From Dactylellina haptotyla (taxonomy: Eukaryota; Ascomycota; Orbiliomycetes; Orbiliales; Orbiliaceae): DNA of 64,000 nucleotides. This document shows, piece by piece, positions 34,201-47,490 of this stretch. Each line of letters begins with the position of its first letter. Within the stretch, counting starts at the first letter, position 1. Location: NCBI GenBank assembly GCA_031310005.1, contig CM062386.1, positions 2,294,001 through 2,358,000 on the forward strand, read 5' to 3'. Position numbers and translations under genes: made by a program. Below the pieces are notes generated by a model that saw nothing but the letters and a program-made list of their open reading frames with translations, made no database searches and was not told the DNA's origin.

Positions 34201-35944
34201 AACGCAGTGACCTCAGAGCACTGTCGATTCTCGAAATACCACGAGTCTCCCACCGGCGGAAAAACCCATTCGCCTCTGATAATCACAAACCCTTACTTCT
34301 AGAACGGCAAAATTCGATTAATTCCCTTATGTCCCGCCCTCGTCTAGACCATCTATTCGGAAACCGGCATTTCTGTTATCGATCGAGTCCTTTGGATTAT
34401 CGCCTTGCCGAGCTTGATTGCTGTGCGATAACGTTAGGAAGCATCATGCTGTGGACATAGATATATGCAGCAAAGAAGAAATAGACGGTCACGACTGCGT
34501 ATAACTTATCCTCTATTCCGTGCATATGCTTGTGGGGGCCTCGTTCTAAGACTCAAAGCGACAAGTTCGTGATCAGAATCCTAATCTCTTATCACAATCA
34601 AGCGAGAGTGCCCTGTGTCTCTGATTCCTCGAGCGTCTCTTGTCGCCGTAAAATTAAGTATCACAATTGCCACGTGCGAATCCACTCTCCCAAAATACAT
34701 AAGGCTGTTTCGTCTTAGGGCTGTTGTGAATAAGAAATTTGATTGAAAATTCGCCTAGCAAGATGGCTGGCGAAATTGAGGGGCAAATATGAAAGATATT
34801 TCATGGTCCTCTGGTCCGGTCCCTGGATCGTTGGGTTGGGTGGTATTTTTCTTCCTACCTCTCGGGTTCTAATGAGGTCCTGCATGCGCAACTAATATAA
34901 GAAGAGTGGGTTCGTGTGCTTGCGTGCCTCACGTCTCATATATACGCGTACGTCACACGAATGCGAAATGATTGGATTCAAAGTGCCACTTGGCAGAGCT
35001 TGGTGTCCGGCACTTTGCGTCCACATCTACGAGTTTTCTGGTTGATCCCATGGAATTTGGTTTCTGGAAAAATAAGGGGACAGAGGAATTACGGACATGG
35101 GGATTATTATCCTCGTGCCGTGCGTAATCTGTCCATTATTATATCGTTGGTGGAGACGCTAGAATTCTTCCTGATGTTACCTCGTAAAACGGGTGAAAAA
35201 TAAAAAATTACATGTAAAATAAAATTTAAACGGTCTACGGGGTCGCGGGTTTCTTTGGCAGATTATGCGCTGGGCTGTAACCTAATCTTGGAGTCGCCGG
35301 TGCAGGCCGAAATTTCGAAAGGAGAAGTTCAAAGGCGCAGAGCATAGCATGGAGAAGGCCAAGTGGTGACGGGTGTTGATACCCACCCCTGGTAAACCCA
35401 AAGGATTGGGACCCTGGACCTGGCAGCGAATGAGGGCTTATGCGAACGGGTTTGTCGATATATGCAACCGTCGAGTGGTTTGTTGGTTGTTCTCCCAAAC
35501 TCGAAGACTGGCAAAGACGGTGGCATTGGGAGCGCCAGAAAGGGTTTGTTGATGAAAGTACGGTTCACCTACCGTGTTGGAGCCAGCCTGACGTTACATC
35601 TGGGTTCGATCTGGAGATGTAAAATTGGGTCTATATATATATATATTACATATATACAGAGATCGCGAGGAATGATACAGGGTAAAATGTCGGGCTGGAC
35701 TGGGCTGGGGAAAAGAAAGCACGAAGCCGGGGGAAGAAAGGAACGGATATGCATCTGCATCTGGGCCTGCCTAAATCAGCCCCACTGACAAGCCCATCTC
35801 GCGTTTCAGCTTGACCAGAAACGCCAATCGATCCAAAAAAGCCCAGCTGTTGCGCATGGAATGTGTATTGAATTGGAGAGAGGCTGCTTCCTGACGTGGG
35901 ATTGGAAACGGCCTGTGCTTGAGAGACCCTCCGTTTTGTTTACT

Positions 35945-35978
35945 CTCTCTTTCTTTCTTTCTTCTTTCTTTCTTTCTG
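35945..35978. repeat. CTTT-rich pyrimidine tract
   Basis: An almost pure C/T run made of CTTT and TTTCTT units on the plus strand. It may act as a nucleosome-poor element upstream of CCH1. Length is typical of fungal microsatellites. Confidence 0.6.
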
Positions 35979-36030
35979 CTTTCCCGAAGTCGGTATGGAG
36001 CGATATGGCCCAATGCCATAATGGCTGTGG

Positions 36031-36057
36031 TCTTGTCGTTCTTGTCGTTCTTGTCGT
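36031..36057. repeat. 9 bp minisatellite, three perfect copies
   Basis: The unit TCTTGTCGT occurs three times in tandem, followed by an imperfect fourth copy (CCGTCTTGTCAG). It lies about 870 bp upstream of the CCH1 start. Confidence 0.7.
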
Positions 36058-36920
36058 CCGTCTTGTCAGAAGTGCACGCCGGGAAAGGGGTGAATCAAAG
36101 GCGCCTCCTCGGAATAGGAGCCGAACACATCATCTTCTGCCTGTTCGAGCAGCGGAGTAAGCTTAATTCCACACGTGCAGGCTAGCTGCCGCCAATTAGA
36201 GTGAACAATAGCAGCGAGAAGTCGCCTTGTCGGCGGGTGCAGCCCACCGAGGTGTCTCTGAAATCTGAAAAAGGAGACGGGCAGAGAACCCACTGCTGCC
36301 CACATGCTATTCTTGAAGACAGATATTTACTTGCTACTTACATACTCGCGCACCTGTATGTAACGTACTCTGGGCGCTATTGTTATGATATTGGGTTTAT
36401 CGAGGAGCTGCGCCATCCGCTAACCAAAACAGTACCGCCAACCCGCCCCTTATAATACAGCACCCGTTGAACGAAATAACAGCCAGTGCTGCCACGGAGT
36501 ATACTTCGACTAACAGCGAGCTAACTCCTACCACTGCTGCTGCTGCTACCGCTGCTCAAGCAGAAAATAGAAATAGAACGAATATATAGCGTGTACGCTT
36601 GCGGTACGGTGGGGGCTGGCCATAGTGGTACCCACTACCTGCAAGCACTTGGCGTGTGTTCTTCAATCATAACCACAATCACAATCACATCGTCAACTGT
36701 CCCTTTTCAAGCATCCAACGTCCACAACAACCCAACCATCTTCCTCCACAGCAGTCACTCCCAAAAGGGCCCCCAGGAAGAATTAACACACCCACCTAAT
36801 ACTCTCCAACCCCTCCACCATCGCGACCCTTATCAACAGCAACCCCGGGCCATGATATCATGATACTTTCTCGACCTCGACCACGACTCTTTCGTCTAAC
36901 ATAAAGCTCATGACCACAAG

Positions 36921-39900
36921 ATGTCTGAGCGACCTCCAACAAACCCCAAAGACCATGATCCCAAGAGTCCCGACATACCCCTCCAAGATCTCCCCTCCCA
37001 ACAGCCGCCTCAAAGCTCAGGACGCTCGCCCGGCACGTCGCCTAGTAGGTCTAGGCGCAGCGTAGTCTCACGATCGCTCTTCCGGAGCCGTAGTTCGGTC
37101 TCTCCTGAAGCTGCTGCTGGAGGGGTGCAACGGAGGAGTAACTCGTCGCAGCGGAGGACCGGTGGGCTATCACCTGAAATAGACGAAGGACCTGAGATAG
37201 CTGAGGCACGGCCTGTTTTCCGGAGATCAGTAGTACACCCAAATATCCCAGTAATAACGACAAGTCTCGCGGAGGATCATGGAGGAGCTACGGCGGGCCA
37301 ATCGACGGTGTTTGACAACGAAGGTGGCATGAACGTGGATATGGATACCATGCGACGTGGGTTGGCGGAGGTATTGGCGGGGGAGACCCAGGGCTGGCTG
37401 GGTGGGAATCCTCAGAGGCGGTCGAATGCTGGACAATCGATCTCGCACCCCCCGGGAGTCCCACCTGTCGACATACAAGCTGCCAATCAACCACAAAAGC
37501 GTAGCAGCGGATTAGGATTAGGTCTAGGATCACCGACATTCTCAGAACCGGAGGACTACTTTGGAGATTACTATCTGTCGCCTGATAATGGACGAATATC
37601 CGAAGATAACGACTTGCAAGGCCTGACCGACAACCAGCAACCAATGGGCATGTCGCCGTCCTCTGAGGCTGCCACTTCTAGGGGAAGGAAACGGTCATCA
37701 TCTCATGTCAAATTCGATCCCAAGAGTTCACCGTCAAGGTCACCGGGTACGCGCCTGGGCGATGACTTACATCAGGCTGAACAAGGTATGAGACGGGCTT
37801 CCCCCCGAAGGGGTGGGTCTCCAGGAAGGAGACCTTCAACGAAAGGCCGCAAGATGTCTCTGGCTGTCCCGGGCGCGTCCTCTCCCGTTCGTCGTGTCTC
37901 CATGGCAGTCCAAAATATCTCCCAGAGAGTTGTCAACTTGTCCAATGATCCCAACGCAGATATTATCAGACGACCATCATTGAAATCCTCGAAAAGTGAT
38001 ATAAGCCTGGCTCCTTCACCTGGAGAGCGGCCTTCGAGCGCACCTCCTTCTCCAGCAAGTGGAGAGAAGGCTTCCCTTCCAATATCGGATGAGCCACCGC
38101 CGCCACCACCAGAGTTCCCTCGACGGCTGTCCATAAACCCACTAAAAGGAAACAGTTTAAAGATTTTCCCTCCTGATAATAAGCTTCGAGTCTTTCTTTG
38201 CGACATTCTCACTCACCCGTATGGAACCCCAACCAATTTCCAAGACGATGTTCCTGATAGCGCATCATACTGATATATCCGTTGTTTGCAGATTCACTGA
38301 GCCTTTCATTCTTCTCACCATCCTTGTCCAAGTTATTCTGCTTACCATAGACTCTGCTAAAGATATCTTTACGCACCCCGATGATAATAAATGGGGTTCA
38401 CCTTCGGATTATGCCCTTCTTGCTATTTTTATTCTCTACACACTCGAGCTAGCTGCTCGAATAATCGTATCCGGATTTGTCATTAACCCAGACGCCGCTT
38501 CTAGCAACTTGTATAAAACTTGGAAGACGTACATAGAGTCTAAACTCCGTTTTGTCTTCACACCAAGTGAACAGCAGGTTAAGCTACCAACTGTTCAACA
38601 GCTGTCAGCTGCGGCCCTCTTCCCCTCCATGGCTCACATTCACTCTGGCCAAGCATTTTTACATACCCGTGATCAGCAAAGGTTCCAGCTTTCCCGTCGT
38701 GCTTTCATGCGACACTCCTTCAATCGACTCGATTTTCTAGCGGTCGTTTCTTATTGGATATATTTTGTTTTAGCGTTATCGGGTTTAGAGGAAAAGTACC
38801 ATTTATACGTCTTTAGAATGCTAAGCTGTCTCCGGATTTTGCGTCTTTTAGGGATTACCAGTGGCACAGGGGTAAGTGCATCCTGTTAACTGGGATTTCA
38901 CTTGACTACGTGGATGCTAATTTGTTTACAGGTCATTCTCAGAAGTTTAAAGAAGGCGGCACCACTGCTTGTCAATGTAGCGTTTCTCATTTCTTTTTTC
39001 TGGTTACTTTTTGCCATTATTGGAGTTCAGAGTTTCAAAAGTTCTCTGCGGCGTACATGCGTTTGGATAGGTATTCATCCCCCCCCCCTATTATTTTTGT
39101 CATCTATTAACCTAGGCGCGTTCAGACCCAACCGGAGTACAGGCAAATTATACGCAAGAATTTCAATTTTGCGGTGGCTATCTCGACGCAAGTAATCTCT
39201 CGGAGATGCCTTACATGTTTCCAGATGGCACGCATGCAGGAGTCGCACCTAAGGGGTACATTTGCCCTGTGAACTCACTGTGTGTGGAGGCTTCGAATCC
39301 GTATCGGGGTACCGTTAATTTTGATAATATTATCCAATCTATGGAACTGGTGTTTGTGATTATTAGTTCGAACACCTTTAGTGACCTAATGTACTACACG
39401 GCTGACAGCGATTACATGTGGTCCGCACTTTGTAAGTTTTATTAGTTACTTTGGTGTGTGGAACATTGTTAACATGGTTTTAGTCTTCATATTCGGTGTG
39501 ATTATCTTGACATTCTGGTTGGTCAACTTGGTAAGAATATCTTTTTTTCGGACACCACTTTTGAGATTGACACTAATAGTATAAGTAGTTGGTAGCTGTG
39601 ATCACATCCTCATTCCAGGTTATTCGGGAAGAGAGCAGGCAAAGTGCATTTAGAAACCAAGATGATGAGATGGAAAAGGAGTATGTTTTCCTCGGTACTT
39701 TATTCCTCCTAAGTTACTTTGGAGTACTAACATGCACCAAGTTCCCCCGACGGCAGCCCGCGAGTTTTCCCGGATACTCGCGTCAGCAAAGCGAAGAAGT
39801 TCTACGAATCAACAGAATTCGTCTGGATGCTCATTATTTTCACCGGACTCGCCGTAGCTTGCGTTCGAAGTGCAGACATGAGTAGCAACCGCCGCGATAT

Positions 39901-42900
39901 CATTAATGCAGTTGAGCTCTCGGTCTCTTTGCTGCTGCTTGGTGAAATCATACTGCGATTCTCCGTTGATTGGAGGGGCTTTTTCAAACAATCGAGAAAT
40001 TGGGTTGATCTTGCTCTTGCCATCATTACATGCGTTATGGAACTGCCTCCTATAAGAAATAAGGAAACAGTCTACGCTTGGCTGACACTATTTCAAATAT
40101 TGCGTTTCTACAGGATTGTCCTGTTTGTACCCGTTACTCGCAATCTCCTGGTATGCCCCTCGAGCTCAGAGGTGACAAAATTCGACTATATACTAATTTA
40201 AATGCCTCCATAGCTTTTGGTCCTGGGAAGTGTCGGTGGTATCCTCAACTTGCTCTTCTTCGTGCTGCTAGTGACTTTTCTTTGCTCCATTTTCGCTGTT
40301 CAACTCTTGCGGGGTAACCTTCCACAAAATGACGATAACGGATCGCCAATCAGGATTACCTTTAGCAACATCTGGAACAGTTTCCTTGGGATGTATCAAA
40401 TCTTCTCAAGCGAAGGTTGGACAGATATTCTCTATGATGCACAGCAGTATGAAAATAAGTTTCATGTTGGCTGGATATCTGCTGCCTTCTTCATTCTCTG
40501 GTTTATCTTGGCCAATTTAATTATCCTGAATATGTTTATTGCTGTCATCCAGGAGAATTTCGATGTTACAGAGGATGAAAAGCGATTGTGGCAGATAAAA
40601 TCCTTCTTACAAAAGAAAGATCAAGGAAATAGTGCTGGTAATCTCTCTTTGGCTTCTCTTTTCCGCGCCGGACGGTCACCTAAGCGGGATCCTATTGAGA
40701 TTGGCCAAGCAGGGGTTGAGATGTTGACGAGAAATGCTGTCGTCGATGAGTTTCTTGACGACCGACCTCCGGAGCCAACCACACCAACTGGCAACCGGTC
40801 TGGAGACACCCCGACGGGTGTAGGGATTCACCATACACGCACTATTAGGTTTGATGATGGAGACTTGCATTCGCCTGATGTCTTGACAAAAATTGGACAA
40901 TGGATCAACAAGATTTGGAAAGTGAGGGAAGAGAATCCATTCTACTCAGGGCGAATATTCAATAAGCAATCCGAGATCGCGCCCACCGCCATGGCGCAAG
41001 AACTTGCCAAATCGCGAGACAGGATTCGAAAGGCGCAGAGGGAATATTTGATCCGGCACCCGGGTTATAATGTGTCTCTTTTTATCTTTGGGCCGAAGAA
41101 CCCGATCCGTCGGATGTGCCAACGGGTAGTCGGCCCTAGTCACGGTTCCGATCGATTCGACGGCGTGTCGCCGTTCATCCCGATTTGGCTTGGGTTTTCA
41201 GCCCTGATATATACTTCGATCATCATCATGGTTATATTGGCTTGCATAACAACCCCGCTTTATCAAAAAGACTACTTTGAACGGCACGGATACACGACTA
41301 GAAGTTGGTTTGTATTTGCTGATATTGGCTTTGCAAGCTTGTTCACACTAGAGGCGCTGATAAAAGTGATCGCGGATGGATTTTATTGGACACCCAATGC
41401 ATACCTTCGAAATGTGTGGGGTGTGATTGATTCCATTGTGCTCATTACCCTCTGGATTAGCGTGGGAACGTCCTTTGCTGATCAAGGCGAGATCGCAAGA
41501 GCCGTGGGTGCTTTCAAAGCACTCAGAGCATTGAGGCTGCTTAACGTGAGCGATAGCGCTCGCGAAACCTTCAACTCGATGCTTTTCGGTGCTAGAAAGC
41601 TTATTTCCGCAGCTTTCGTTTCCCTCGCTTTGCTAATTCCGTTTGCTATCTACGGTGTCAACCTTTTCAATGGCAAGATGGTATCCTGCAATGACGGGTC
41701 TGTCGTGCGGCTTGATGATTGTCTATTTGAGTATGCGAGTACGCCATACAACTGGGACGTTCTAGCTCCAAGGGTTGCGTCCAATTCATGGTACTCATTT
41801 GACAATTTTGGCGATTCATTGTTTATTCTCTTCCAGATTGTATCCCAAGAAGGTTGGACGGACGTTCTCTGGCAAGGAATGAGTATAACCGGGCGGGATA
41901 TGCAGCCTGTCATGGGCGCTTCTCAAGTTAATGCGATTTTCTTTTTGGCATTCAATTTGTTGGGTGCCGTCTTCGTGTTGGTGAGTGTGAAAACCCAACC
42001 ATTTCATTCCGAGCAGATTCACTAACAGATAGGTAGACATTATTTGTATCCGTGTTCATGCGAAATTACACAGAACAAACAGGAGTTGCTTTCTTGACGG
42101 CAGAGCAACGTTCGTGGCTCGAACTTCGGAAACTGTTGAGACAAATCAGCCCTTCGAAGCGGCCAAGCAACAGTCCCGATGAGCGTTGGAAAGCTTGGTG
42201 TTATAATCGATCAGTCCGCAAGCACGGACGCTGGAACGGGTTCATCACGACAATTTTAATGTTGCACTTGACCCTCCTCGTGGTCGAATACTACCCGGCG
42301 AACTCGAAGCTTGACCTGTATAGAGATATTGTCTTTTTGTGCTTCGCTCTTATCTATGCTTCGAACATCGCCGTGCGCATTATCGGTCTAACGTGGGAAC
42401 AGTATATCAAGAGTCGTTGGGATGTATTTGGGCTCTTTGTTGTTACCGGTACATTGGGCACCACCATCGCTATTATTGCTATCGAGAAAGCGCCTATCTT
42501 CGTCCAGTTCCAAAAGCTGTTCTTGGTTTTGGTAAGATATCAATATTTCTATCAAATCACAAGACCTTTCATAAAAGCTAACTTGAACGCGCAGGATACC
42601 CTTCTCTTAATCCCTCGGAATAATCAACTCGATCAATTATTCAAGACAGCAGCCGCCTCCTTCCAGGCAATTGGTAATCTTTTGCTCACATGGCTGGTCT
42701 TGTTCTTAGTTTATGCTATAGCTCTCACTCAGAGCTTTGGGCTTACTAGGCTGGGTAGTAGCAGCAGTGGGAATGTTAACTTCAGGACGATTCCGAATGC
42801 CATGGTGGTACTATTCAGGATGAGTTGCGGGTACGTCCAACAAGAGTTCCCGTCAAAATGAACAAATACTAACGCAACGAGTTTACATAGTGAGGGATGG

Positions 42901-44203
42901 AATCAAATCATGTACGACTTCAGCGTAAATAGTCCGGACTGCGTGACGAGCCCCAACTTTTTCAACTCAGATTGTGGAAGCAAAGGATATGCCCGATTCC
43001 TCTTCATCTCTTGGAATATCATCAGCATGTATATCTTTGTCAGCATGTTCGTCTCGCTCATTTTCGAGAGCTTTAGCTACGTCTACCAACAGTCAGGAAC
43101 ACACAGCAAGATGTCGCGTGAGGATATCCGACGCTTCAAGCGAGCTTGGTCCCGCATTGACCCTAGAGGGAGTGGATTTATCGCCCCAGAGAAGCTCCAT
43201 AGACTACTAGCGGAGCTTGACGGACTCTTCCAGATGCACGTTTATGACGAGCCCTATCGCGTTCAAAGTATTTTGAAAGACTGCAGGGTGGACCCGGCAA
43301 ATGACAGATCAGGTTTCGGCGTTGACCTTAAAGCCTTGAATCAAAGATTAGCTGGGCTCCCTATCTGGAAAATTCGTAGGCAACGACATATTTACACTCG
43401 TTTTGTAGAGGAGTGCTTAGTTGCCGCGGATAAAGAGCGGGGAATTTCGTTCACTACGGTCTTACTCATCCTAGCCCATTACAAACTCATCATCGACAAC
43501 AAGAGTCTTCGACTTGAGGAGTTCCTCCGCCGAAGAGCTAAGTTACAAATGGTGGAGGAACAGTTGCAGCGGAACATTGTTAGAAACTTCTTCCGCATGA
43601 TGTATGTTGATTATCGCCCCATGCCGTATCGTAGAGATAAGCTTACTAACTTATTACCACAGTCTTGCTATGAGAAATTATTCTTCAGCAAGCGGCAGGA
43701 AATCCGTTGCCCCAATTATACCCATAATACGAACAGAGCGGGAAAGGACATCGATAGTCCCTCAAATATATGTCGAATCGGATTCGGTGACTGACCTCCC
43801 AGGAACTCTGAATCAAAATCAAAACTTCATGAGACAGCGACCATCGACCGCTGGATCGCCGAGAATGGGTGCTCCGAGAGTTTCGTTTGACGACGGTCTA
43901 CATGTCGTCCCACTCTCGCCCGTTAGTTCTGGTATATCGCCTCTAACAACACCTATTGAGCAGCGACCTTCGACGAGCCCTTGGAGCAGGACGAGTCCAA
44001 CGGGTGAACTATCTCCGAGGATAGGTACCGACAACAGACTGTCGACACACGATGTTCTGGAAGCGTTTCAGAATTCATCATGGGGGGCTGCTATGAGGCG
44101 ATCAGTGTCGGTGGCACCCAGGAGACGCAGCGGAGATCCGCCTCAACAGCAGTCGCCCAGTAATCCCCGATTCTCGTTTAATAGTGAACGTAGTGATCAT
44201 TGA
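36921..44203 (+). CDS. CCH1: Cch1 voltage-gated calcium channel alpha subunit
   Basis: Twelve exons: 36921-38218, 38292-38871, 38932-39070, 39126-39431, 39484-39530, 39589-39680, 39742-40150, 40214-41980, 42037-42531, 42595-42830, 42891-43601, 43663-44203. They join into 2206 residues, the usual size for fungal Cch1. A Ser-rich cytosolic N-terminus of about 430 residues precedes four six-helix repeats. Pore segments read SSNTFSDLM (I), SSEGWTDILY (II), SQEGWTDVLW (III) and CGEGWNQIMY (IV), i.e. an N-E-E-E filter. After repeat IV comes an EF-hand-like region (SRIDPRGSGFI) and a Ser/Pro-rich tail. With Mid1 the protein forms the plasma-membrane high-affinity calcium uptake system, used in stress and mating. 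The repeat IV S4-S5 intron (42532-42594) is 63 nt without a stop. Identification is firm; individual small exons are my reading. Confidence 0.93.
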
Positions 44204-47200
44204 TCTAATGGCATGAAATCATGATCCGACCGTCACGTCATTGAGTCACGCTCTTTCTGCACCTTTTTTCTTCTTGCTTAATTGCTTGCATTATTTTCAT
44301 GTAGATACCTTGTTTCCATTTTCTTAAAGGCGTTGCATGGTGTTCTATTGCTTTTCAATGTTTTCCCCCCTGTTTTTGGTTTCATGGTTTTTGTTGCATC
44401 TTTCTTTCATTTGTTCATGACTCCCTTTCCTACTGATGCATCCATAAATAATTTCTTTGTCTAGGCGTTCATGAAAACAAAAATATCAACGGGAAAGAAA
44501 AACTTGGAGAATGGAGAAAATACTCGGGTTTCTTTTAATACTAATTATTGGCATGGTTCCTCCTAGAATTTTTGTTTTGGAAATACATACTTCGGATACG
44601 AGCTCGAGCTCTTCGATTTTATGCGCTTGGTAGCAGTGTAGGCAAGCCTTTCTAGTTTGCCAATGTATGTATTTGTAGAGTCCATCCGATTTCTGGGCTT
44701 TTCTTCTATTTCTCTATTCTTCCATGACATTTCTGTAAGGTATCACAATAGAACGACGATAAGACAAGAGCACCTTCTGTGCAAGATATTAATGTTGCGA
44801 TATCCGAAATATGTGAAATGAAAGTGAGACAGAAAGGCTTCTTTTTCTTCCGCTTCGTTATGTAATGTGCATTGTAGGCTCTCCTTTCGCGAACAAGCCC
44901 TTGGTGGAAGCATATTGAGCCTAAACGATCTGAAACGAGCAACAAGCGAGCATTAAAAGTCTTACTGCGACCTACCCTAAGCCCATCGCCGGTCTCGCAT
45001 TTTGCTCTCTATTGTTCTCGTAGACGAAATTGATGGGGGAGGACACTGCCACCGCTTCGACAATTCCTGCCCGTTTTTAACCACTTGCCTCCTCAAGAAG
45101 GGTCTGGTGGAGAGCCAGTCTTTTAACCTTCACGGCAGGAGTGATAAGTTTGGTTGTGAGTCGGCAAAGCTGTTCCAGTGGAACAGGATTGGCGTTAAGC
45201 CTGAACTGGTACCGAAGGGGAGCCCGAGGTCTCAGCAGGAGGCAATATGGATACCGGACCAGACGCGGGAACTGCCCAGTATATGTTTTTCCCTTTGGCG
45301 GTGTCAGCTTGATTGTTTTGCGCAGCAGAGCAAGCATGTGCACCCTTTCGGTGGCTCCTGCCCCAAGATGCTGGGTGTTATCGTGGATGAAACGGAGTTT
45401 GAGTGCGAAGGCCTTAAGGGGAGCCCTGAGGTAAACATCCCGCGTTTCACGGCCTGGCACCACCACTTACGCTTGCACCACGATACCTAGCACGTCCTAC
45501 CAAAACAACGGTCCTATGAACCATACATAGGATCCACAAGATGAAAAAAGGATGATACGAGTTTTTGAAGGGGCCAGCTTCTAGAAATGTCTCGGTGGGG
45601 GGTAATGCAGTGCAGTCGTCGAACTACGGGTGTTTATGTGCCCGTCGACGTCTTTGTCACAATTTTCCTCTGCGGGAAGCAGGTCCTTTCACAGTTTGGC
45701 AATTGTGCCGGTCGTAGACGGTTCCTTCGCTACAAACTACCCGCAGCGCCTCCCTTCCAGCTTGCCCTAGCCTGTTCAATCCCTTGGCCGTAAGGGTTCG
45801 TGTTTGAAGGGAGGTTGCTAGATTGCCACCGGGCTACACACGGGAAAGCAGGACACCCGTCCAGTACGACGGGATTGCACCATTATATTATTATCTGGGT
45901 ATGGTGAGGCCGTTAATATTGTAGAACACAACGTGTTTGAAGGTTGAATCAGAGCTGCCTCACCCTGTGGGGCCCTCCGCCACGGTCCAAACACTAACGC
46001 TCGCTCTGGTGTTTCCAGAGAAGAGGGAATGATGAAATCGGTGGGAAACTGCAATAATCGGAACTGATTGCGATCGTGACCCACAAACCTGAGGGGAGAG
46101 AGGGGAAGGGGCAGCCGGGTCCTTGGGGTGTGATATCTACGCACAACTTATATGTAAGCGTGCTTGTTCCCGCGATGGTCTGTGTTCTCCTTCTTCTCTT
46201 TTCTCATTCGAAAACAATATCCAATCCATCACGACTATTCGTCTACGACTACAACTGGCAGGTACCAGTGACAACTTTCTTTTAGTTATTTTTGTCATTG
46301 CATCAAGCCTTTGATAGGTTCCTAGACACATTCGCTGCATCGTATTATTTTTTCTCTCGCCATTTAAACTTTTTCATTCTTATTATATACTACTCTTTTA
46401 TTTCTAATCTCACAGGCTTCCGGGTAAGCCTCATTTTGAACGCGGTTGACTCGCATCTTGGACCTGCAGTCATCTCACAAATACCTTTTTCAGACGGCGC
46501 TGCCTGGAAAGAGAAAGATTCTTTAAATTCTCACTTGCCATCTCGAGAAATCTCCAGAATCATAATAATTTTTCCTCTTTGCAGCCCCAAAGAAACCCAA
46601 AGAAGAAAGAGCGGTCGGAACTTCTCAGTGAAGCCTGAAACGAGCGATTGTTCTGCAAAAGGTTTAAGGCGGAACTCTAGGCCACATCATAACATCACCA
46701 GCACACCACAAAGGAACGAAGCATCGTGGGCGCATTACGTTGCTGAAGCACGAGGCAAAAGCAAAAGAAGGGGCTTATCATTGTCGTGACGAACAGAGCA
46801 GTTTAATTGAACTGTTCGCCCTTTAAGATTTTCTCCTCTCCTAATTACCTGTCAGATTTCGGTGATATTATTGTTGGGCACTTTCCCTTATTTCCCGCGA
46901 CCGGCTTCTTTTCCTTTTATCCACGGCAGCTGCTGCATTCGAGATTGTTGCCCAGTTGTGCGCATCAGACTATCCTGTGTGCCTGCATTAGACTCCTAGA
47001 CGAGATCTAATCTAACCCAAGCAGACCACACTTTCTTTTCTTATTGCGCTGGTAACATATCGAACATTCCTTTCCCGGATCTTGTTCCACCGCATCCTTG
47101 AATTCCCCAGGGTGGCACCAAGGATATTTCGGCTTGCGTGCATATTTTACAAGATTATCTACATAACACACGAAAAGGAACTCTGATTCTTATATATTGC

Positions 47201-47490
47201 TTCGGTCCCTTGCCCTGAGCCCTTACACCGTTTTTTTCTCTTTCTCACTTTAGGGATTTACCTTCAGCCGTCCGTCGACACTTCAAAGCATTTGTTCAAC
47301 AAGCAAATAATTGGGGCATCAAAGAAACAATTCTCTTTGGTCTTCTGTCCATTCATTTTAAAGACACATTCGATTCTTTTTTCAAGTCCTTTTATCATTG
47401 CCTTGTTGTTTGTAGACCAAACGACTTCGACATCAACCAAAAATACAACACAAACAACACAAACAACCAAACAACCAAACAACCGTCAAA
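44204..47490. other. long intergenic region with unresolved frames
   Basis: Begins with the CCH1 3' flank and ends with the leader of the small Ser-rich gene. Overlapping frames lie on both strands at 45002-45490 (162 codons plus, 129 codons minus); neither has a known domain. A further 165-codon plus frame at 46292-46789 starts with a hydrophobic stretch but looks non-coding later. CT- and TTT-rich tracts near 47230-47470 fit a long 5' UTR. Confidence 0.35.

Larger units (their letters stand above)
31215..36920. other. 5.7 kb divergent gene-free region between erdS and CCH1
   Basis: The longest stretch without a recognisable gene. Open frames reach 139 codons but are not conserved-looking and do not join into a gene by plausible splicing. 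It holds a TAG triplet run at about 31271, a TA alternating run near 35633-35647, a CTTT tract at 35945-35978, a 9 bp minisatellite at 36031-36057 and CTG repeats near 36532-36556. It must carry both promoters; the last few hundred bases, rich in CA and CAA, look like the CCH1 5' leader. Confidence 0.45.
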
